Of a DNA stretch of 6,081 nucleotides, positions 1 to 5,155 are shown piece after piece. The translations under genes were made by a program, and so were the position numbers. The notes beneath the pieces are model-generated. The model was not told where the DNA came from and made no database searches. It worked only from the letters and a program-made list of their open reading frames with translations. Source of the stretch: Bacteroidales bacterium UBA1757. GTDB taxonomy: Bacteria; Bacteroidota; Bacteroidia; Bacteroidales; UBA1402. How positions within the stretch are numbered: the stretch's first letter is position 1; each line of letters begins with the position of its first letter. Location: NCBI GenBank assembly GCA_002315625.1, contig DCHH01000117.1, positions 601 through 6,681 of the forward strand, given 5' to 3'.

Positions 1-725
1 CCCCAGTCGAGGTCACGGCTTACGGCGCGGGGCTGAAGGCCCATGTCAAGCCACGATTTGCACTGGCCATAGACATTTGATTTCCACTCTTTGTGGTCTT
101 CGAGAATCCACTCCCGGAGCCAACCCTCATGACGGTCGAGCGGGAGATACCAGTGCTTGGTCTCCTTCTTGACGGGCTGGCTGCCGCTGATAGTGCTGCG
201 CGGGTTGATGAGTTCTTCGGGCGAGAGGGTAGAACCGCACTTTTCGCACTGGTCGCCGTAAGCGCCCTGTGCATGGCAGCGGGGACATTCACCGGTGATG
301 TAACGGTCGGCGAGGAAGGTTTTTGCCTCCTCGTCATAGTATTGCATTGATGACTTTTCAATGAACTTGCCCTCGTCGTAGAGCTTGCGGAAAAAGTCGC
401 TGGCCACCTTCCGATGGGTTTCGGAAGTGGTGCGGCTATAGACGTCGAAAGAGATTCCGAACTCTTTGAAGGAATCCTTTATAAGGGTATGGTAGCGGTC
501 AACGATATCCTGCGGGGTGCATCCTTCTTTGCGGGCGCGGATGGTGATGGGCACGCCGTGCTCGTCACTGCCTCCGATAAAGAGGACTTCTTCCCCTTTG
601 AGTCGGAGATACCTTACATATATGTCAGCGGGTACATAAACTCCTGCCAGATGACCGATGTGAACGGGGCCGTTGGCGTAGGGAAGTGCAGTCGTGACGG
701 TCGTACGCTTGAAATTCTTTTCCAT
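1..725 (-). CDS. metG: Methionyl-tRNA synthetase, N-terminal part (3' end outside window)
   Basis: Class I aminoacyl-tRNA synthetase that charges tRNA-Met with methionine in the cytoplasm, using ATP. Reading the minus strand from ATG at 725 gives 241 uninterrupted codons to the window edge. The product opens MEKNFKRTTVTTALPYANGP and carries the class I HIGH signature at residues 22-25, which binds ATP. The GGSDEHG segment (about 51-57) is typical of the MetG active-site region. A zinc knuckle CPRC...CEKC (C147, C150, C160, C163) marks the zinc-bearing connective-peptide type of MetG. The RAVSRDLDWG stretch at the window edge is also a family signature. The KMSKS loop, anticodon-binding domain and any C-terminal tRNA-binding domain lie outside the window. 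The start is supported by the family N-terminus and a promoter about 30 bp upstream. It is transcribed divergently from the small histone-like gene. Identification is secure. Confidence 0.97.
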   Translation of the reverse strand, partial: MEKNFKRTTVTTALPYANGPVHIGHLAGVYVPADIYVRYLRLKGEEVLFIGGSDEHGVPITIRARKEGCTPQDIVDRYHTLIKDSFKEFGISFDVYSRTTSETHRKVASDFFRKLYDEGKFIEKSSMQYYDEEAKTFLADRYITGECPRCHAQGAYGDQCEKCGSTLSPEELINPRSTISGSQPVKKETKHWYLPLDRHEGWLREWILEDHKEWKSNVYGQCKSWLDMGLQPRAVSRDLDW

Positions 726-754
726 ATCTGTGACTTGTATTCGAAATTGACCCG

Positions 755-786
755 CAAAGTTACACAAATTGTTGTAAAAATTCAAT
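755..786 (-). promoter_or_regulatory. Probable metG promoter (Bacteroidetes -33/-7 type)
   Basis: On the minus strand, a -33 ATTG (783-786) is followed by 20 bp and then TAACTTTG (755-762). This is an exact match to the Bacteroidetes -7 consensus TAnnTTTG with the usual spacing. Transcription would start near 748-750, leaving a leader of about 25 nt before the metG ATG at 725. The same TTG-N20-TAnnTTTG arrangement recurs upstream of mraZ in this window, which strengthens the call. Confidence 0.7.
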
Positions 787-800
787 CAAACAACCCGTTC

Positions 801-823
801 AAGGAGGTGACAGCATGCTTTGA
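801..823 (+). other. Isolated consensus Shine-Dalgarno-like motif with a two-codon ORF
   Basis: AAGGAGGTGA (801-810) is fully complementary to the 3' end of bacterial 16S rRNA. Four bases later comes ATG-CTT-TGA (815-823). The next ATG (824) opens a 31-codon frame that ends in TGA at 917-919, overlapping the ATG of the histone-like gene in an ATGA arrangement. No promoter is visible upstream on the plus strand, and the hc1-type promoter lies downstream of the motif, so it may not be transcribed in this direction. Most genes of this phylum, including those here, lack Shine-Dalgarno sequences, so the motif stands out. It could equally be a chance match or a protein-binding site upstream of the metG promoter. 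Confidence 0.3.
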
Positions 824-858
824 ATGAAATGTGAGTATATTTTTTTTGAGAAAAGATG

Positions 859-885
859 TTGTGACTTGAATTTTTATTATATTTG
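859..885 (+). promoter_or_regulatory. Probable promoter of the histone-like gene
   Basis: TATATTTG at 878-885 matches the Bacteroidetes -7 consensus TAnnTTTG exactly and lies about 30 bp before the ATG at 916. The -33 element is less clear: the nearest upstream TTG is at 859-861 with a 16-bp gap, shorter than the usual 19-21 bp. The flanking DNA is AT-rich, with a T-tract at 841-847. The -7 call is fairly good; the -33 call is weak. Confidence 0.5.
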
Positions 886-915
886 CGCCCAGTATTCACC
901 TTTAAAATTTGAGCG

Positions 916-1083
916 ATGAAAGAATTAGTCGAAAAAATCAATGGCCTGTTCACAGCTTTCGCTCTCGATGCTCAGAAGAACGTCGAAGGAAACAAGGCCG
1001 CTGGTGTTCGTGCTCGTAAGGCCTCTTTGGAAATTGAAAAGGCCCTGAAGGAGTATCGTAAAGCTTCAATCGAAGCTAAGTAA
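916..1083 (+). CDS. Hc1-family histone H1-like small basic protein
   Basis: This 55-aa protein begins MKELVEKINGLF and ends with a Lys/Arg-rich helix that includes NKAAGVRARKASLEIEKALK (residues 26-45). That segment is the hallmark of the Bacteroidetes Hc1/histone H1-like family, whose members are usually about 55-60 aa, so it appears full length. It has 9 Lys and 3 Arg against 8 acidic residues, so it is mildly basic, and its helices are probably amphipathic. The family name comes from similarity to chlamydial Hc1; a nucleoid-associated role is assumed rather than shown. There is no signal peptide or membrane segment. No Shine-Dalgarno sequence precedes the ATG, as is normal in this phylum. 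It seems to be monocistronic: it has its own -7 element upstream and a strong terminator 15 bp after the stop. Confidence 0.88.
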   Translation: MKELVEKINGLFTAFALDAQKNVEGNKAAGVRARKASLEIEKALKEYRKASIEAK

Positions 1084-1098
1084 GGCTCCCATCACCGA

Positions 1099-1141
1099 AA
1101 AGAAAAAGTGACCGCTCCGTAGAAGTGGTCATTTTTTCTTT
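1099..1141 (+). terminator. Strong intrinsic terminator after the histone-like gene
   Basis: The left arm 1099-1116 pairs with 1124-1141 around a 7-nt loop (1117-1123). The pairing can be drawn as 18 continuous base pairs with two G-U wobbles. The core is TGACCGCT/AGTGGTCA, and the T-tract (1132-1137) pairs with an upstream A-tract. On the opposite strand the wobbles become mismatches, so it should work best for plus-strand transcription. Only 26 bp separate it from the next ATG. Confidence 0.85.
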
Positions 1142-1167
1142 AAGGCTACTACTAATTACTTAAAACT

Positions 1168-3384
1168 ATGCAAGATACTGTAAGAATACTCTACGGGGAG
1201 GAACTTTTCAATTCCTTCATTGAACCGAAATACATCCCGGAAGGGCAGAACCAGTATTATTTCAGAGACCAGCAGGTGCGCCGTCCGGAAGGTGGCTGGC
1301 GTCATCTCCATGCTGATGAACTTGAACGCCTGGTGCTGAACAACAATACAGCCCAAGACTGGGAAAAAGTGTTGGTGACCGATGTCTTTGAACCCCGCCG
1401 TATCAAGAACAACCGTTTCTACGGACTGGTCAGAATCGGAAAGGTCAGTACTGGAGTGGCTAAATACCACGACCTTATCATGCGCGTGGGTATCACCAAC
1501 AGTGTGATAGCCAACTGCGATATAGGTGACGATGTGGCTATCCACGATGTGCACTATATGGCAAACTACATTATCGGGGATCACTGCATCGTCTTCAATA
1601 TTCAGGAGATGTGCACCACCGACCACTCCAAATTCGGCAACGGTATTGTCAAGGAGGGGGAAGACCCTGAAGTGCGAGTTTCGATTGATGTGATGAACGA
1701 AACGGGTTCGCGCAAGATTTATCCCTTCGACGGAATGATTGCGGCGGACGCCTATCTTCAGGCCAAATATATAGATGATACCCTGTTACAGGACAAGCTG
1801 CAGCAGTTCACCCAGAACCGTTTCGACAGTCGCCGTGGCTACTATGGAACGATTGGAAGAGATTGTGTCATCAAGAACTCGGCCATCATCAAGGATGTGA
1901 AGATTGGTGACTGCTGTTACATAAAAGGTGCACAGAAACTCAAGAACGTCACCATTAACTCATCGGCTGAGGAGCCTACACAGGTGGGCGAGGGGACGAT
2001 TCTTGTGAACGGAATAGTAGGGTACGGATGTCATATTTTCTATAATGTGATTGCTGTCCGCTTTGTGATGGGCAACAACTCCAACCTCAAATACGGTTCG
2101 CGCCTGATTCACTCGTTCCTTGGCGACAACAGTACAATCTCATGCTGTGAGGTGCTTAACAACCTGATTTTCCCGGCACACGAACAACACCACAACAACT
2201 CGTTCCTTGTGGCGGCCGTCCTTATGGGACAGACCAATATCGCCGCCGGGGCCACTCTCGGAAGCAACCACAACAGCCGTACCAACGACAATGAAATACA
2301 GGCGGGACGTGGTTTCTGGCCGGGTCTCTGCTCAAGCGTCAAGCATTCGTGCAAGTTTGCATCATTCACCTTATTAAGTAAGGCAGACTATCCGTCGGAA
2401 ATGAATATTCCCCTTCCGTTCTCACTGGTCAACAACAATGTCAGCAAGAACGAACTGGAGGTGGTCCCCGCTTTCTGGTGGATGTACGACATGTACGCTC
2501 TGGCCCGCAATGCGTGGAAATACAAGACCCGCGACAAACGGGTTAGAAGGCTTCAGCATATCGAGTTCGATGCCTACGCCCCAGATTCGATGGAAGAGGT
2601 TATCGAAGCAAGAAAACTGCTCGAACTCTGGATTGCTAATGCGTGGTACGTCAAGCAGGGGAGAGACCCGGAGCAGATTGAGACTGATGTCAGGCGAAAG
2701 AAAGGACGGGAGATTCTCAATGGCGACGCTTCGCTGGCCGACTCTTTGGAGGTGCTTGGCGTCAATATGGAGAAGGGACACCGCAAGGTTCACATCCTCA
2801 AGGTGCGCCGTGCATACCAAGCGTATGGTGATATGCTGGTCTATTATTCGATGCGTAATGTCCTGGATTACATGAAGGAGAATCCTACGGCCACTTTTGC
2901 CACATTCACAGAACTGTTCCACGACCGTCGGCAGAGGGAGTGGGCCAATCTCGGCGGACAGCTGATGCAGGCAAGCGACCTGGAGGCTCTTATGGCCGAT
3001 ATCCGCAACGGTGTGCTTACTTCGTGGGATGCCATCCATCACCGCTATGATGAAATATGGATGAAATACCGCTTCGACAAGCTCCATCACGCATATTTGT
3101 CGCTCTGCTATCTGCTTGAGGTGGATCCGCAGACCGGACTTTCTGAAGAGCAGTGGACTGATATGCTGAACCGGGTGCAGGATATTCAGCAGTTTGTCTG
3201 TGACCAGGTGTATCTTTCCCGCAAGAAGGATTACGAGAATATCTATCGTAAGGCTACATATCGCAATGAAGCTGAGATGATAGCTGCTATCGGTCCGCTT
3301 GAGGAGAATAGCTTCATCAAGCAGGTACGCCATGAAACCGAACAATTCAAGAGTGAAATAGGCGAACTGTACGGAAGGTTCTGA
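1168..3384 (+). CDS. DUF4954 family protein with left-handed beta-helix-like N-terminal region
   Basis: This 738-aa protein probably belongs to DUF4954, a family of unknown function common in Bacteroidetes. It starts MQDTVRILYGEELFNSF and has no signal peptide or transmembrane segment, so it is likely cytoplasmic. Two stretches look like hexapeptide or left-handed beta-helix repeats: about residues 85-160 (ITNSVIANCDIGDDVAI) and 227-385 (IGRDCVIKNSAIIKDVKIGD). This fold is used by acyltransferases and by C-terminal domains of sugar-nucleotide transferases. A motif-rich stretch follows, with LGSNHNSR at 364-371 and GRGFWPG soon after, then NIPLPFSLVNNN. From about 430 to the end the protein looks mainly helical, rich in charged and aromatic residues, and resembles no domain I recognise. 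No nucleotidyltransferase signature such as GxGTRL is visible. The SIS isomerase gene starts 54 bp downstream on the same strand, suggesting a shared sugar-phosphate pathway (inference). Family call fairly confident; function unknown. Confidence 0.8.
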   Translation: MQDTVRILYGEELFNSFIEPKYIPEGQNQYYFRDQQVRRPEGGWRHLHADELERLVLNNNTAQDWEKVLVTDVFEPRRIKNNRFYGLVRIGKVSTGVAKYHDLIMRVGITNSVIANCDIGDDVAIHDVHYMANYIIGDHCIVFNIQEMCTTDHSKFGNGIVKEGEDPEVRVSIDVMNETGSRKIYPFDGMIAADAYLQAKYIDDTLLQDKLQQFTQNRFDSRRGYYGTIGRDCVIKNSAIIKDVKIGDCCYIKGAQKLKNVTINSSAEEPTQVGEGTILVNGIVGYGCHIFYNVIAVRFVMGNNSNLKYGSRLIHSFLGDNSTISCCEVLNNLIFPAHEQHHNNSFLVAAVLMGQTNIAAGATLGSNHNSRTNDNEIQAGRGFWPGLCSSVKHSCKFASFTLLSKADYPSEMNIPLPFSLVNNNVSKNELEVVPAFWWMYDMYALARNAWKYKTRDKRVRRLQHIEFDAYAPDSMEEVIEARKLLELWIANAWYVKQGRDPEQIETDVRRKKGREILNGDASLADSLEVLGVNMEKGHRKVHILKVRRAYQAYGDMLVYYSMRNVLDYMKENPTATFATFTELFHDRRQREWANLGGQLMQASDLEALMADIRNGVLTSWDAIHHRYDEIWMKYRFDKLHHAYLSLCYLLEVDPQTGLSEEQWTDMLNRVQDIQQFVCDQVYLSRKKDYENIYRKATYRNEAEMIAAIGPLEENSFIKQVRHETEQFKSEIGELYGRF

Positions 3385-3402
3385 TAATTAGAGCGGACTC
3401 TT

Positions 3403-3431
3403 TTGGGGAATGCTCATCATTTATAATTTTA
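3403..3431 (+). promoter_or_regulatory. Possible internal promoter before the SIS gene
   Basis: TTG at 3403-3405 (within TTTTG), an 18-bp gap and TAATTTTA at 3424-3431 resemble the Bacteroidetes promoter, except that the last -7 base is A instead of G. Transcription from it would start almost at the ATG (3439), giving a nearly leaderless mRNA. This makes it doubtful; read-through from the DUF4954 gene is the simpler explanation. Confidence 0.22.
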
Positions 3432-3438
3432 TAGTCCT

Positions 3439-4458
3439 ATGAATCTGAAAGAAAACAAGTATGCCCAGTATGCACTGGTGCGCGAGATGATGGACACCGT
3501 AGAAACGGTCAGTAAGTTTGATGCCCATCAGGCACAGGAAATTGTCGATGCATTGCGTAAGTCGCAGCGTCTCTATTGTACGGGAGAAGGCTCCAGCCGA
3601 ATATTCCCCGCCAAGAACGCTATGCGAAAAGCGAAGCGTTGGGGAATGGACCTGAATATTCAGACTGACGGCTCGCGACAGTCATACGAATATGACCTTT
3701 CAAAATACACCGTCTGCTGCGCCTCCAACTCGGGCCGCACCCGTGAAGTCGTGCTGCTGGCAAAGAAGCTCACCGAAGCCGGCAAGAAGGATGTCTTCGG
3801 CCTGACTGCCTGTGAGGGTACCATGCTGGCCGATAACTGCACGAAGAGCTGGGTGCTCAAGTGCGGATGGGAGCAGGCTGTTGCCGCAACCAAGAGCGTT
3901 GTGGAACAGGCCCTTTTCTATGAGGCAATCCTTTGGAACTATCTTGGACAAGACCGTACGGCTGAACTCAAGGCTCTTCCCGCCGCTTTGGAGAAGGCTT
4001 TGACCCTTGAAATCCCTGCCTGGATTCCCGAATATGTAAAGCATGCCGAGACGATTTATTTCTCGGGCTACAATGACGGAGTGGCAGAGGAACTTACCCT
4101 CAAGACCAACGAAATCACCCGCCGCAAGAGCGATTTCCTTGAAGGAACTTACGCCGTTCACGGAATCGAAGAGGTGATGCATCCTCAGGACATCGTCTTT
4201 GTAATCGACCCGATTGAAGCTGAGATTGACAAGTTCCAGGAAGTTCTTGAGAAGGGGGTGGGCTGCAAAGTTGTTGCCTTGAGCACCCATCAGACCGCAT
4301 TCCCGACCATCATCGTCCCCGACTGCGGCAATTTCCAGCCCTACGCATACCTCTGTGCAGGTTGGAACCTGCTGGTCGAAATCGGACTTGCCACTGGAAT
4401 TAATCTCGATAAACCCGACCGTGCACGCAAGGTCGGCAACGAACTGATAATAAAATAA
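3439..4458 (+). CDS. SIS-domain sugar-phosphate isomerase (GlmS isomerase-like, no glutaminase domain)
   Basis: This 339-aa cytoplasmic protein has two SIS subdomains and no N-terminal amidotransferase domain. Subdomain 1 has the phosphosugar-binding loops GEGSSR (49-54) and SNSGRT (96-101), matching the GlmS CGTS and SQSGET loops. It is followed by EQAVAATK (145-152), the counterpart of EIGVASTK. In subdomain 2, K222 and E225 lie at the same spacing as GlmS K485 and E488. H241 follows E225 by 16 residues, as H504 follows E488. Near the C-terminus, K331 lies five residues after P326, as GlmS K603 follows its DQP proline. So the isomerase catalytic set appears intact, although the GELKHGP context has changed to GTYAVHGI. 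It probably interconverts an aldose and ketose phosphate or acts on an amino-sugar phosphate; the substrate is unknown. It follows the DUF4954 gene by 54 bp and ends 21 bp before a terminator. AgaS-like or other SIS isomerase roles are also possible. Confidence 0.88.
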   Translation: MNLKENKYAQYALVREMMDTVETVSKFDAHQAQEIVDALRKSQRLYCTGEGSSRIFPAKNAMRKAKRWGMDLNIQTDGSRQSYEYDLSKYTVCCASNSGRTREVVLLAKKLTEAGKKDVFGLTACEGTMLADNCTKSWVLKCGWEQAVAATKSVVEQALFYEAILWNYLGQDRTAELKALPAALEKALTLEIPAWIPEYVKHAETIYFSGYNDGVAEELTLKTNEITRRKSDFLEGTYAVHGIEEVMHPQDIVFVIDPIEAEIDKFQEVLEKGVGCKVVALSTHQTAFPTIIVPDCGNFQPYAYLCAGWNLLVEIGLATGINLDKPDRARKVGNELIIK

Positions 4459-4479
4459 GGAGTATCCAATATTATCATG

Positions 4480-4512
4480 GCGGGGTGGCAATTTTGTCAC
4501 CCCGCTTTTTTT
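4480..4512 (+). terminator. Intrinsic terminator after the SIS gene
   Basis: A perfect 8-bp GC-rich stem, GCGGGGTG (4480-4487) with CACCCCGC (4498-4505), encloses a 10-nt loop. Seven T residues follow directly (4506-4512). It lies 21 bp after the SIS stop codon and separates the DUF4954-SIS block from the mraZ promoter region. Confidence 0.93.
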
Positions 4513-4565
4513 ATGCAACTTATTTTTTTCCCATTGCTATGCTTTATTATGAAGTTTTTTATGAA

Positions 4566-4601
4566 AAAGTGGGGGAAAGTGTTGCAAAGTGGGGAAAAGT
4601 G
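4566..4601 (+). promoter_or_regulatory. MraZ operator: four AAAGTG boxes at exact 10-bp spacing
   Basis: AAAGTG occurs at 4566, 4576, 4586 and 4596, always exactly 10 bp apart, about one DNA turn. The spacers alternate: boxes 1 and 3 are followed by a G-run, boxes 2 and 4 by TT. The site can therefore also be read as two 20-bp repeats that match at 17 of 20 positions. Arrays of repeated AAAGTG(G/T) or GTGGG boxes upstream of mraZ are the known binding sites of MraZ, a ring-shaped oligomer that contacts successive major grooves on one face. Boxes 2-4 surround the -33 element and upstream spacer of the mraZ promoter, so binding should block polymerase and repress the dcw operon. Confidence 0.88.
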
Positions 4602-4612
4602 TTTTACATTTG
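4582..4612 (+). promoter_or_regulatory. mraZ/dcw operon promoter (Bacteroidetes -33/-7 type)
   Basis: A -33 TTG (4582-4584) lies 20 bp from TACATTTG (4605-4612), an exact match to the -7 consensus TAnnTTTG. The -33 element falls between AAAGTG boxes 2 and 3. Transcription would start near 4618-4620, giving a leader of about 50 nt before the mraZ ATG at 4671. The upstream DNA from 4513 to 4560 is T-rich and shows no gene. Confidence 0.8.
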
Positions 4613-4621
4613 CTGCGATTA

Positions 4622-4635
4622 TTCCCAAATGGGAA
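4622..4635. repeat. Short inverted repeat in the mraZ leader
   Basis: TTCCCA-AA-TGGGAA is a perfect 6-bp dyad around two bases, just after the expected transcription start of mraZ. The two-base gap is too short for a stable RNA hairpin, so a dimeric DNA-binding protein site is more plausible than an RNA structure. It is short enough to be chance. Confidence 0.35.
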
Positions 4636-4637
4636 GA

Positions 4638-4672
4638 GTTGGTCGTATCTATTAATAACTCGTTGGTAGTAT
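4638..4672 (+). repeat. Imperfect direct repeat overlapping the mraZ start codon
   Basis: GTTGGTCGTAT (4638-4648) and GTTGGTAGTAT (4662-4672) match at 10 of 11 positions and are 24 bp apart. The second copy covers the first two bases of the mraZ ATG. No known function; possibly coincidental, or related to translation initiation or protein binding in the leader. Confidence 0.25.
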
Positions 4673-5153
4673 GTTGTTTACTGGTAATTTCGATGGCAAG
4701 CTCGACAAGAAGAACAGGGTTTTCGTCCCTGCTCGCTTTCGGCGCATACTTGCCCGTGACTATGCCGGTGGAACAGCTGCTGACGAGAATGCCACTGACG
4801 AGCCCTCCACGGTCTTGTTCGCCCGCAGGGATGTCTTCAGAAACTGTCTTGTGCTCTATCCCGAGAGTGTGTGGGAAAACGAGCTTTCGCTCCTGCGTTC
4901 CCGCCTGAACAAGTGGAATCCTCAGGAACAGGATGTCTATCGCCAGTTCCTGCTCGGAGCGGAGACTGTGGAGATGGACAGTAGCGGCCGTATCCTGATA
5001 CCGAAACGTCTGATTGAGCAGATTGGAATTGAGTCGGAAGTCCGCTTCCTTGGGGTTGACCATACGATAGAGGTATGGACCAAGCAGGACCTTGACAAGC
5101 CTCTTGTGGATGAAGAGACGTTTCGTAAGCTTATTGTTGAATATATGAGGTAA
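4671..5153 (+). CDS. mraZ: Transcriptional regulator MraZ
   Basis: This 160-aa DNA-binding protein represses its own operon, the dcw (division and cell wall) cluster, by binding repeated boxes at its promoter. Two AbrB/SpoVT-type half-domains are visible: residues 1-24 begin MLFTGNFDGK and contain LDKKNRVFVPARFR, and the second has DSSGRILIPKR at 103-113. These are the paired DxxxR...P signatures that form the swapped-hairpin barrel and DNA-contacting arginines (R16, R107). N15 replaces the usual glycine of the first DxKGR motif, while the second motif keeps its glycine. An acidic, Ala/Thr-rich insertion at about residues 31-47 makes it slightly longer than the roughly 143-152 aa of enterobacterial and firmicute proteins. 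The start matches the family N-terminus; there is no Shine-Dalgarno sequence. rsmH follows after 2 bp, and the predicted operator lies 70-105 bp upstream. Confidence 0.97.
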   Translation: MLFTGNFDGKLDKKNRVFVPARFRRILARDYAGGTAADENATDEPSTVLFARRDVFRNCLVLYPESVWENELSLLRSRLNKWNPQEQDVYRQFLLGAETVEMDSSGRILIPKRLIEQIGIESEVRFLGVDHTIEVWTKQDLDKPLVDEETFRKLIVEYMR

Positions 5154-5155
5154 CC

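Noticed and set aside
801..820. Resemblance of the minus strand to the 3' end of 16S rRNA (TCACCTCCTT)
   Set aside because: Only the anti-Shine-Dalgarno decamer matches; flanking sequence does not continue as 16S rRNA, so it is not an rRNA fragment.
414..827. 137-codon plus-strand frame opposite metG
   Set aside because: Overlaps the secure metG coding region on the other strand and ends in the intergenic region; no protein family features.
824..919. 31-codon ORF overlapping the histone-like start by ATGA
   Set aside because: Not listed as a gene because the probable promoter -7 element (878-885) lies inside it and the product is AT-driven low-complexity sequence; kept only as part of a finding.
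2422..3345. 307-codon open frame on the minus strand, antisense to the DUF4954 gene
   Set aside because: It lies wholly within a well-supported plus-strand gene with family-like sequence, resembles no known protein, and has no promoter or start context of its own.
3700..4518. 272-codon minus-strand frame opposite the SIS gene
   Set aside because: Antisense shadow of a gene with intact catalytic motifs; its start lies within the terminator hairpin.
4477..4908. 143-codon plus-strand frame running through the terminator, MraZ operator and the start of mraZ
   Set aside because: It would translate through the intrinsic terminator and operator and overlaps mraZ out of frame; the sequence is low-complexity and matches nothing.
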